Origin: Candidatus Methanophagales archaeon | GTDB taxonomy: Archaea > Halobacteriota > Syntropharchaeia > Alkanophagales > Methanospirareceae | Direction: 5' to 3' | Length of the DNA stretch: 7,658 nt | Assembly (NCBI GenBank): GCA_021159475.1 | Contig: JAGGRS010000028.1 | Location: 1 to 7,658 of the forward strand | Part shown: positions 1-5,896 of the stretch, piece after piece | Layout of the letters: the number at the start of each line of letters is the position of its first letter | How positions within the stretch are numbered: the first letter of the stretch is position 1 | Notes under the pieces: generated by a model | Seen by the model: only the letters and a program-made list of their open reading frames with translations | Databases searched by the model: none | What the model was told of the DNA's origin: nothing | Program-made: the position numbers and the translations under genes

Positions 1-801
1 GCCATTCGTATCTTTGTATCTTATTCGCAGTGGTATGCTGTATGTATTCGATTCCACATTCTCTGCAACGTCAATATGGAATATCGCCTCTGCTTTTCCG
101 CCCGAATTCAACCTGCCTATATACGAGCGGTCTGTTCCAGACCACGAAGGCTTGAAACTCGCATTTTCATTATTACCGTCACAAATCAATACCGCTTCAA
201 CATCTTTCGCCGCCGCTTCGCCACTGTTCTCTATAAAAACACGTAGCTCAACGTTCTCATCCCCTGGTCTTATGTCCGCAGGGTCAGTGGTTATATCCCC
301 GATGTTCATCACCACACGCCCTTTTATATTGAAGGAAATCCCCAGTTGTGCTGTTATGGTATCGGTAGCTACATAGCCCTCCTTCGGGTCAAAATAGTAT
401 CCCCGCCACGAACATGCAACGGGAATAGAATAGACACCATTAGGCGCTTCTTCCTTCACGTGCACCGTTATTTCCACTTCCTTCGAGCACCACGAGTTCA
501 GTGTGTTTATGTGCACTACGGTGGGTCCTATCAGCGATACAGTTTCTGTGCCCTGAAACGCCAGCCTGATATCCCTCGCATCCATCCCTCCGTTATTCTT
601 CACCGTCACTGTCACCTTGCAGGTATCGCCTGGATGCAACTCCGTAGGCGTCACATCTGTTATCGTAACAGAAGAGAAAGCCGCTTCTGCTGGCGCTATA
701 AGCGTAACCGGCAGCGCAGGCGAAGCCATCATAAAAAACACCAGACTGAGCACGCATAACGGAGCCAACTTCCCTGTTTTTACTTTTACATTTTTTATCA
801 T
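1..801 (-). CDS. Secreted COG1361-type (S-layer-like) repeat protein, C-terminal end cut by the window edge
   Basis: My reading of the minus strand from the ATG at 801 stays open for 267 codons to base 1, so the 3' end lies outside the window. Residues 1-41 look like a signal peptide: basic start (MIKNVKVKTGK), hydrophobic stretch of about 13-40, and a likely cut at AEA|AF (40/41). Two related beta-rich repeats follow. The first (about 48-130) has PTELHPGD, VTVTVKNNG and NGVYSIP; the second (about 168-260) has PADIRPGD, LRVFIENSG and SNTYSIP. This is the pattern of archaeal COG1361/CARDB-like extracellular adhesive domains. The mature part has four Cys (60, 106, 130, 207) that could form disulfides, and one NAS glycosylation sequon (213-215). 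A strong SD sits upstream. It lies 21 nt after the GbsR-like regulator, so the two are probably co-transcribed. From general knowledge such genes often precede ABC transporter genes; that part would be off the window. The exact role (surface anchoring or substrate binding) is not shown. Confidence 0.85.
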   Translation of the reverse strand, partial: MIKNVKVKTGKLAPLCVLSLVFFMMASPALPVTLIAPAEAAFSSVTITDVTPTELHPGDTCKVTVTVKNNGGMDARDIRLAFQGTETVSLIGPTVVHINTLNSWCSKEVEITVHVKEEAPNGVYSIPVACSWRGYYFDPKEGYVATDTITAQLGISFNIKGRVVMNIGDITTDPADIRPGDENVELRVFIENSGEAAAKDVEAVLICDGNNENASFKPSWSGTDRSYIGRLNSGGKAEAIFHIDVAENVESNTYSIPLRIRYKDTNG

Positions 802-808
802 CTCTTCT

Positions 809-816
809 TCACCCCC
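809..816 (-). promoter_or_regulatory. Shine-Dalgarno site of the COG1361-type gene
   Basis: On the minus strand GGGGGTGA ends 7 nt before the ATG at 801. It contains the GGTGA core that pairs with the archaeal 16S 3' end. It fixes the start and lies between the regulator stop and this ATG, as expected for an internal operon gene. Confidence 0.7.
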
Positions 817-822
817 TTTACT

Positions 823-1365
823 TTAGCGCATTATCTTCACCGAAATCCTCTTCGCTACTTCTTCCACGTTACACTCCTCGATGTCTATGGGCATCGTGTT
901 GAGCATGTCCATTATTCTTGAGAATATAAGAACAGCGAGCTTCAATTTCCTGTATTCGTGTAGCATCGCAGTAAAAGTCTCCTTCACCTTTGCATCCCCG
1001 ATCTTATCCCGGCTCGTGGAGAGCAGTTCAATCATCGGCTTTATGTTATCCGCAAGAAATCGCTTCAGCAGGTCACCAAAACTCTCAGTTAAGGAGGTAT
1101 TAATCGAATAGCGGATTTCTCTTCCCCCTCTCTCCACTCTGATCATCGGTCCTTTTTTCAATTTCCCCAGGCTTCGGCTGACCAATCCGCGACTGTAGCC
1201 CGTGCCCTCCTCTATCTCGCGCTGCGTCACGGGGCAAGACTTGAAGAGTAAGAAGCCCCAGACACGCCCCACTGATTCCCCTATGCCCCATTGCTTCCCT
1301 ATCTTCGCTAACGAATCCAACACTTCTCGCATCACTTCGCTCATCTCCTCATCCTCATCTCCCAT
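823..1365 (-). CDS. GbsR/MarR-type winged-helix transcriptional regulator
   Basis: A 180-aa protein built like the GbsR family: a short acidic start, a winged helix-turn-helix over about residues 25-90, then a long helical C-terminal region (about 95-160) likely used for dimer formation. The family hallmark near the front, KQWGIGESVGRVWGFLLF, is clear. The recognition helix is probably SRGLVSRSLGKLKK (58-71) and the wing VERGGREIRYSI. GbsR proteins are cytoplasmic dimeric DNA-binding repressors; the effector here is unknown. The gene is first in a two-gene unit with the secreted COG1361 protein, so control of that envelope gene and of itself is the natural guess. GGAG abuts the ATG at 1365, too close for a normal SD, so translation may instead begin at the in-frame ATG at 1344 (residue 8), or the message may use weak purine pairing. 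Family assignment is firm; target genes are inferred. Confidence 0.85.
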   Translation of the reverse strand: MGDEDEEMSEVMREVLDSLAKIGKQWGIGESVGRVWGFLLFKSCPVTQREIEEGTGYSRGLVSRSLGKLKKGPMIRVERGGREIRYSINTSLTESFGDLLKRFLADNIKPMIELLSTSRDKIGDAKVKETFTAMLHEYRKLKLAVLIFSRIMDMLNTMPIDIEECNVEEVAKRISVKIMR

Positions 1366-1425
1366 CTCCTTTCTCTATCCTCCCTCTTCCATATTTTACT
1401 TTTTATTGAAATGTTAAATTGATTA

Positions 1426-1443
1426 ATATATAAATATATAAAT
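1426..1443 (-). promoter_or_regulatory. TATA region for the GbsR-like regulator operon
   Basis: The most AT-rich stretch of the window. The minus strand reads two overlapping ATTTATATAT boxes (1443-1434 and 1435-1426), an 8-nt-period duplication. With the usual 25-27 nt spacing, transcription would start around 1400-1410, leaving a leader of about 35-45 nt before the ATG at 1365. Which of the two boxes is used cannot be told from sequence. Confidence 0.45.
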
Positions 1444-1493
1444 AATATCCTATCCTGTGAACCAGAGCAACCACCTGAATGAAGCAGACAAAG

Positions 1494-1502
1494 TTTATGA
1501 AT
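1494..1502 (+). promoter_or_regulatory. Possible TATA box for tRNA-Asn
   Basis: TTTATGAAT preceded by ACAAAG resembles an archaeal BRE plus TATA box. It predicts a start near 1524 and a 5' leader of about 25 nt to be trimmed by RNase P. A second candidate, TGTATATG near 1517-1524, would place the start at the mature 5' end. The choice is open. Confidence 0.35.
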
Positions 1503-1549
1503 TAATATGTTCATCATGTATATGGTATCGGTATGTATGGCTGTGGCAT

Positions 1550-1622
1550 GCCGCCGTAACTCAGTTGGTAGAGTGCCCGGCTGTTAACCGGATAGTCACA
1601 GGTTCGAGTCCTGTCGGCGGCG
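1550..1622 (+). tRNA. tRNA-Asn (anticodon GTT)
   Basis: A 73-nt cloverleaf, intronless and without an encoded CCA. The acceptor stem GCCGCCG (1550-1556) pairs with CGGCGGC (1615-1621), and the discriminator base is G1622. The D stem is ACTC/GAGT. The anticodon loop CTGTTAA has GTT at 1583-1585, reading AAC/AAU. The T stem ACAGG/CCTGT encloses TTCGAGT. The D loop has the conserved GG and position 48 is C for the G15-C48 Levitt pair. One oddity: the top anticodon-stem pair (position 27 with 43, bases 1576 and 1592) is C-A rather than Watson-Crick. The last 27 bases are also the antisense of the hisA 3' end. No clear oligo-T terminator follows. Confidence 0.97.
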
Positions 1623-2348
1623 TATGCGTAAAGCCTCTTCCAGTCTTAGCTTGCCCGTGTATAAAGCGCTGCCTATCACCACACCGCTGGCACCCGCTTC
1701 TTCTATCCGTGCTATATCCTCCAGTGAGGTTATGCCCCCCGATACCACCACGGGCAGCGAAGTATAACTGAGGAACTCTTTTATGGTGGCGATGTTTATG
1801 CCCGCCATCAAGCCTTCCACATCTATATTCGTGAAGAGGAGACTGCCTGCACCCATATTTGATGCCTTCTCCACCGCTTCCCTCATCCCTATCCCGGTCA
1901 CCTCGCGCCAGCCGTCTATCGCCACCTTACCATGGCGCACATCCAGGGCGATCATCACCCTCCGTGGTGAGAACTCATCGGCTATTCGTCGCACAAGTTG
2001 TGGCGATTTGAGCATTGCGGTCCCGAATATTATCCTATCAACACCAAGATTGAGTAGCCGAAGAGCTGCTTTATAACTCCTGACCCCGCCCCCAACCTGA
2101 ACCTTTGCACGCCCTTTTACCTTTGCCCGCTTCACTATCTCTGCGATAAGCCCGAAGTTATCAGTTCCCACCTGAAGAGCAGCGTCCAGGTCTATTATGT
2201 GCAATCGTGATGCGCCCATGCTGAGCCAGTGAAGCGCGATCATCACGGGGTTCTCTGCCGAGAATAGCACTGCATCACTCTTACCCTGCCGCAATTGGAC
2301 ACATCTGCCACCCTTTATATCTATCGCGGGTATGACCTCAAATCCCAT
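1596..2348 (-). CDS. hisA: Phosphoribosylformimino-5-aminoimidazole carboxamide ribotide isomerase (HisA)
   Basis: A 250-aa (beta/alpha)8-barrel enzyme that isomerises ProFAR to PRFAR in histidine synthesis (cytoplasm). The family signature is plain: the N-terminal strand with catalytic Asp10 (IPAIDIKGGRCVQL), phosphate-binding QVGGGVRS (84-91), the second catalytic Asp136 (MIALDVRHG) followed by DGW, then VSGGITS (202-208) and the second phosphate site GVVIGSALYTGKL. Family length is about 240, so this copy has a slightly long end. The final RRRQDSNL plus stop is read from the antisense of tRNA-Asn and is unlikely to be a selected part of the fold. No other his gene is nearby. The ATG at 2348 has no SD and lies about 33 nt from a TATA box, so the message is probably nearly leaderless. 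It diverges from the prenyl synthase gene. Confidence 0.95.
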   Translation of the reverse strand: MGFEVIPAIDIKGGRCVQLRQGKSDAVLFSAENPVMIALHWLSMGASRLHIIDLDAALQVGTDNFGLIAEIVKRAKVKGRAKVQVGGGVRSYKAALRLLNLGVDRIIFGTAMLKSPQLVRRIADEFSPRRVMIALDVRHGKVAIDGWREVTGIGMREAVEKASNMGAGSLLFTNIDVEGLMAGINIATIKEFLSYTSLPVVVSGGITSLEDIARIEEAGASGVVIGSALYTGKLRLEEALRIRRRQDSNL

Positions 2349-2377
2349 TGGTATTTGAGAAAAGATTAGATGTCTTT

Positions 2378-2385
2378 TTTATAAA
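2378..2385. promoter_or_regulatory. Shared palindromic TATA box between hisA and the prenyl synthase gene
   Basis: TTTATAAA is its own reverse complement and lies between the divergent starts at 2348 (minus) and 2405/2411 (plus). With 25-27 nt TATA-to-start spacing, it predicts starts near 2355 on the minus strand and 2407 on the plus strand, giving nearly leaderless mRNAs for both genes. Neither gene has a convincing SD, which agrees. A second box, CTATAAATAG at 2391-2400, could serve hisA alone with a leader of about 20 nt. Confidence 0.5.
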
Positions 2386-2404
2386 TGCTGCTATAAATAG
2401 GGAA

Positions 2405-3430
2405 ATGGAAATGGGAGATGAAGAACTGCTCCATGCGGAGGTGCGATATTTCAATTCCAGACTGGCTGAGGTGATAGAACAGAGAACACGCAACAGCAAT
2501 GCCGGTAAGATACTGTCTGACGCACTGAATTATATAAGGGATACAGGAGGTAAACGACTTCGCCCCATCATCTGTATGCTCGCAACCGAAGCGGTTGGGG
2601 GTTCACGTGAGAAAGCCCTCTCTACCGCTATTGCCATTGAATTATTGCATAACGCCACGCTTGTCCACGATGATATTATAGATGAGAATTGCATAAGGCG
2701 GCGGAATCCATCCAATCCCGCGAGGTTTGGGGCGAAGAATGCGATATTGATGGGCGACCTTTTGCTTGGATTCGCATGTGAGATGCTGGCGGAATGTGGA
2801 GAGCCGGAGGTGGTGAAGGTGGTGATGAATGCACTCTCAGATATAGCGCTTGGGCAGTATCAGGAGTTCACGCTCCGATTACGGAACGTGCGCGAAGTGA
2901 CAGAGCGAGCATACATGGAGGTTGCGGAATTGAAGACCGCTTCCGCTTTCATGGCGAGTGCGGAGGCGGGTGCTATGCTCGGCTGTGGCGGTGAGGTAGA
3001 ACTTGAGAATCTCCGCAATTATGGTAAGAACCTGGGTGTGGCGTTCCAGATTCAGGATGATATACTTGATATCTGCGGTGACCCTGCGAAGACAGGTAAG
3101 CCAGTGGGGCTGGACATAAAGAATAGAGAACGAACTATTCTCGTTATTCACGCATTAAACCACTCCAGTGATGGAGATAGGGCATATATAGAAGACGTCA
3201 TGTCAGGTGCCGTAGAGGTCAGCAATTCGGATATAGAACGAATCAGAGAGATTTTCATCAACTCGCATTCGATAAAATATGCAATTGCAGTGTCAAAAGG
3301 GCTAATACTGGATGCGAAAAGCAGTTTGGAGAGCCTGGAGGATACAGAAGCGAGATATAAACTGCAACTGATCGCCGATTTGGTGGCGATGAGAGTAGAA
3401 GAGCAGGCGGATGAGGTTTATTTAAGGTAA
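2405..3430 (+). CDS. trans-Polyprenyl diphosphate synthase (GGPP-synthase family, possibly longer-chain)
   Basis: A 341-aa all-helical prenyl synthase that adds isopentenyl diphosphate to allylic diphosphates; in archaea this feeds ether lipids or quinone-type side chains. Seen from Met at 2405: GGKRLRP (48-54), first Asp-rich motif DDIIDE (89-94) followed by RRR, GQ (150-151), LKTAS, and second Asp-rich motif DDILD (218-222). All Mg/diphosphate ligands appear present. The run before the first motif is HNATLVHDD, with Ala five residues ahead; short-chain archaeal GGPP synthases usually have a bulky aromatic there, while long-chain synthases have Ala. Product length is therefore uncertain (C20 or longer). 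The frame is open back to a TTG at 2348, but that would overlap the promoter; ATG at 2405 or 2411 fits the TATA spacing. The stop overlaps the amidohydrolase start by one base, implying coupled translation. Confidence 0.92.
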   Translation: MEMGDEELLHAEVRYFNSRLAEVIEQRTRNSNAGKILSDALNYIRDTGGKRLRPIICMLATEAVGGSREKALSTAIAIELLHNATLVHDDIIDENCIRRRNPSNPARFGAKNAILMGDLLLGFACEMLAECGEPEVVKVVMNALSDIALGQYQEFTLRLRNVREVTERAYMEVAELKTASAFMASAEAGAMLGCGGEVELENLRNYGKNLGVAFQIQDDILDICGDPAKTGKPVGLDIKNRERTILVIHALNHSSDGDRAYIEDVMSGAVEVSNSDIERIREIFINSHSIKYAIAVSKGLILDAKSSLESLEDTEARYKLQLIADLVAMRVEEQADEVYLR

Positions 3431-4563
3431 TGGAGGACGGAGGCGGTGAGGGAGAGCTGATTCTCTCGGGAAAGTTCGTCTATGGTAGAGCATTTGAGGA
3501 TAGAGAGGGGTATATAGTTATAAAGGATGGCACGATAAAAGAGACAGGTGCAGAAGCCGGTGTAGAAGGCGCGATTAAAGGTTTCATTGTTCCTTCATTC
3601 ATCAATGCGCACACGCACATTGGCGATTCGGTAGCGAAGGAGCCGGATTTCATGCCATTGGCGGAGCTGGTAGGTCCCGGTGGGTTCAAAGAGCGAATAC
3701 TGGCAGAGACACCCTATGAAGTGCTGCTGAATGCGATGAAAGACACGATAAGCGATATATTCGGGTGTGGGATACAGCTCTTTGGCGATTTCCGGGAGGG
3801 TGGTCTCAGTGGTATAAATGTATTAAAATCGGCATTTGAGGCGAGCGGTATGAAATCGAGGCTGAGGATGAAGATATTTGGTAGACCGGGACCAGGTGAT
3901 GATGCTGACGCTATACTTGGTGCTGCGGACGGGATAGGAATGAGCAGTACCGCGGATTGGAGCTGGAATGTGCTCAAAGACCTGGCGGATGCGGCACGGA
4001 GCAGTGGTAAGGTCTTCGCACTCCATGCCGGCGAACGAAACAGCGATGATATCGAGGATGCGATAGAGCTTGAGCCTGATTTCATTGTGCATCTGACGAA
4101 GGCATCACGGAAGCACTTCCAGCGGATGTATGACAGGGATATTGGTGCGGTGGTCTGCCTTCGCTCTAATATGGTAACGGGAATGGGAGTGCCGCCGATA
4201 CGCGAGATGCTCGATTCTGGCTTGATTGTGGGTGCAGGCACTGATAATGTGATGCTCAATTCACCGGACATGTTCCATGAGATGGAATTCATATCGAAGC
4301 TCCTCAGACTTGATGAGCGTGAGATATTGAAGATGTGCACGTGGAATTCGGCAAGGATACTGAAGGAGGACAAGATAGGGCTGATAGAGGAGGGTATGAG
4401 AGCGAATCTGGTAGTAATAAGGGCAGATACCCCAAATATGAGTGGTGTAAGGAACTGGCTGAGGGGCGTGGTGCGAAGAGCGACACGCGCGGATATAGGT
4501 GCGATTTTATACGAAGGGAAACCTTTTAAACCTTTTTTACGTCCCCAACTCCCAGGATTCTAA
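3430..4563 (+). CDS. Amidohydrolase-superfamily metal-dependent hydrolase (COG0402-like), substrate unknown
   Basis: A 377-aa cytoplasmic enzyme of the cytosine deaminase/chlorohydrolase branch. The composite fold is visible: a short beta-sandwich start (ILSGKFVYGR, IKDGTIKETG), the metal motif INAHTHIGDS with His61 and His63, the third ligand His199 in FALHAGER, His221 in FIVHLTK, and catalytic Asp272 in GAGTDNVM; the C-terminal half returns to the sandwich (GLIEEGMRANLVVIRAD). Together these predict hydrolytic deamination of a small ring compound with one metal ion. It is shorter than typical S-adenosylhomocysteine/5'-deoxyadenosine deaminases (about 420 aa), and the sequence after HTH does not look like theirs, so that assignment is not made. 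Its ATG overlaps the prenyl synthase TAA (TAATG), so the pair is one operon. Its last 27 bp overlap ahcY on the other strand. Family is firm; substrate cannot be named. Confidence 0.85.
   Translation: MEDGGGEGELILSGKFVYGRAFEDREGYIVIKDGTIKETGAEAGVEGAIKGFIVPSFINAHTHIGDSVAKEPDFMPLAELVGPGGFKERILAETPYEVLLNAMKDTISDIFGCGIQLFGDFREGGLSGINVLKSAFEASGMKSRLRMKIFGRPGPGDDADAILGAADGIGMSSTADWSWNVLKDLADAARSSGKVFALHAGERNSDDIEDAIELEPDFIVHLTKASRKHFQRMYDRDIGAVVCLRSNMVTGMGVPPIREMLDSGLIVGAGTDNVMLNSPDMFHEMEFISKLLRLDEREILKMCTWNSARILKEDKIGLIEEGMRANLVVIRADTPNMSGVRNWLRGVVRRATRADIGAILYEGKPFKPFLRPQLPGF
4533..4538 (+). terminator. Possible oligo-T terminator of the prenyl synthase-amidohydrolase operon
   Basis: TTTTTT lies just before the amidohydrolase stop, following a near repeat AAACCTTTT at 4520-4528. 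Archaeal polymerase can stop at T runs, but this one is still inside the coding frame, so termination here would clip the message. Low confidence. Confidence 0.2.
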
Positions 4564-5790
4564 ATATTCACGCTGCTCTGGCGTCAGTTCTTCTATCTCT
4601 ATACCCATTGACTTCAGTTTCAATCTCGCTACCTCATCGTCTATCGCTGCGGGAACTGGATATACCTCGTTATTTAGCCGCTCGTGGTTCTCAATGATAT
4701 AGCGCACACACAAAGCCTGATTTGAGAAGCTCATATCCATCACCTCTGGCGGATGCCCGTATGCAGCAGTGAGATTCACTATTCGCCCCTCTGAGAGCAG
4801 ATATAGCTTCCTGCCATCTTCAAGCCGGTATTCAACCACATTGTCTTTTATCTGGCGTTTATCAACTGCTAACTGCTCCAGCTCATTCACATTTATCTCG
4901 ACATTGAAGTGCCCGGTATTGGCGAGGATGGCGCCATCTTTCATTAGTTTGAAATGCTCGCCCCTGATGACCGATATATCGCCGGTCGCCGTGATGAACA
5001 GGTCACCTATCTTAGCCGCTTCTCGCATCGGCATCACACGGTAGCCGTCCATAACGGCTTCCAGTGCTTTACGCGGATTCGTCTCCACCACTACCACCGA
5101 AGAGCCAAGTCCTTTCGCCCTTAATGCCACGCCACGTCCACACCAGCCATAGCCAGCCACCACTACCACTCGCCCGGCAAGCAGTATATTTGTTGCGTTC
5201 ATTACTCCATGCAGGGTTGATTGCCCGGTGCCATACCTGTTATCGAACATCATCTTCGTCTCCGCATCGTTAACTGCGATAACAGGAAAGCCTAATTTCT
5301 TATCACGCGCTCTCGCACGATGCCGTATCACACCCGTTGTGGTCTCTTCACACGCGCCCTTCACTGAAGAAGCTTTTCCCGCAGCATGAACCGCTGTGAT
5401 ACCATCACCGCCATCATCAAGCACCACTGTGGGTTCTATCTTAAGCGCTTCGTTTATGCAGTTGTAATATTCTTCCTCAGTCTCACCCCGAAATGCATAT
5501 ACATTTATACCACTGTCAGCCAATGCAGCTGCTATATCGTCCTGTGTGGAGAGGGGATTGGCAGCCGTTAACGCAATATCCGCACCACCGGCTCTCAAAG
5601 TCAGTATAAGATTCGCAGTCTCCACGGTGACATGGAGGCATGCCATTATCTTCACATTATCCAGTGGCTTCTCACGCTCGTATCGCTCCCTTATCATGTT
5701 AAGAACGGGCATTCGCCCCCTTATCCACTCTATTCGCCTCTCGCCTGCTTCTGCGAGCTTTATATCGCTAACTATATAATCCTGCGTCAT
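4537..5790 (-). CDS. ahcY: S-adenosylhomocysteinase (archaeal type; may act on S-inosylhomocysteine)
   Basis: A 417-aa NAD-dependent hydrolase that splits S-adenosylhomocysteine to homocysteine and adenosine, removing the product inhibitor of methyltransferases. Substrate domain: His53 in LHVTVETA, LDDGGD (125-130), Glu149 in EETTTGV, then Lys179, Asp183 and Asn184 in TKMMFDNRYG. NAD-binding Rossmann motif: GYGWCGRG (213-220), followed by the acidic VVVVETNP. NTGHFNVEI (291-299) and LTAAYGHP (340-347) are family hallmarks. The human-type active-site Cys after FDNLYG is Thr188 here, and the eukaryotic C-terminal tail is absent; both are normal for archaeal/Thermotoga forms. In some methanogens this enzyme prefers S-inosylhomocysteine after a deaminase step, and sequence alone does not settle which substrate is used here. 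TATA spacing points to a leaderless mRNA beginning at the ATG. It is divergent from rpoF and overlaps the amidohydrolase tail to tail. Confidence 0.95.
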   Translation of the reverse strand: MTQDYIVSDIKLAEAGERRIEWIRGRMPVLNMIRERYEREKPLDNVKIMACLHVTVETANLILTLRAGGADIALTAANPLSTQDDIAAALADSGINVYAFRGETEEEYYNCINEALKIEPTVVLDDGGDGITAVHAAGKASSVKGACEETTTGVIRHRARARDKKLGFPVIAVNDAETKMMFDNRYGTGQSTLHGVMNATNILLAGRVVVVAGYGWCGRGVALRAKGLGSSVVVVETNPRKALEAVMDGYRVMPMREAAKIGDLFITATGDISVIRGEHFKLMKDGAILANTGHFNVEINVNELEQLAVDKRQIKDNVVEYRLEDGRKLYLLSEGRIVNLTAAYGHPPEVMDMSFSNQALCVRYIIENHERLNNEVYPVPAAIDDEVARLKLKSMGIEIEELTPEQREYLESWELGT

Positions 5791-5813
5791 AGAAGGAAGG
5801 TTATGACGTCCAC

Positions 5814-5831
5814 TATAAAAAGGTTTTTATT
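5814..5831. promoter_or_regulatory. Back-to-back TATA boxes for ahcY (minus) and rpoF (plus)
   Basis: ATAAAAA (5815-5821), GG, TTTTTAT (5824-5830) form a perfect 7-bp inverted repeat, so each strand carries an outward-facing TTTTTAT box. The minus box is centred 27 nt from the ahcY ATG at 5790 and predicts a leaderless transcript. The plus box predicts a start near 5854 and a leader of about 42 nt before the rpoF ATG at 5897. Each BRE position would fall in the opposite box, so the two promoters may compete. Confidence 0.5.
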
Positions 5832-5869
5832 TTGCTATGGTTTACCGAGAGATGTAGGGTAAGAGCAAA

Positions 5870-5895
5870 AGGAAAAAGGGGAAGGAAAAAGGGGA
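5870..5895 (+). repeat. Tandem 13-nt duplication in the rpoF leader
   Basis: AGGAAAAAGGGGA occurs twice with no gap or mismatch (5870-5882, 5883-5895), ending one base before the rpoF ATG. It gives two purine-rich GGGGA tracts, one next to the ATG and one 14 nt away, both at odd distances for a standard SD. Confidence 0.85.
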
Positions 5896-5896
5896 G

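Noticed and set aside
14..826. Plus-strand open frames opposite the COG1361-type gene
   Set aside because: They are antisense shadows; the minus-strand frame has a signal peptide, two related repeats and a strong SD, while the plus frames show no domain and overlap each other.
1426..1446. AT-rich ATATAAAT duplication as a replication origin or AT-hook site
   Set aside because: Only about 20 bp, with no flanking origin repeats or orc/cdc6 gene; a TATA region upstream of the regulator explains it.
1550..1622. tRNA-Asn as an attachment site of an integrated element
   Set aside because: No integrase gene and no repeat of the tRNA 3' end is visible within the window.
2348..2404. TTG at 2348 as the start of the prenyl synthase, adding 19 residues
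   Set aside because: It would place the shared TATA box inside the gene and the added residues have no family counterpart; ATG 2405 or 2411 fits promoter spacing and family length.
3714..4373. Long minus-strand frame of 219 codons across the amidohydrolase
   Set aside because: It is Ser/Pro-rich, has no recognisable motif, and lies wholly opposite a gene with complete catalytic residues.
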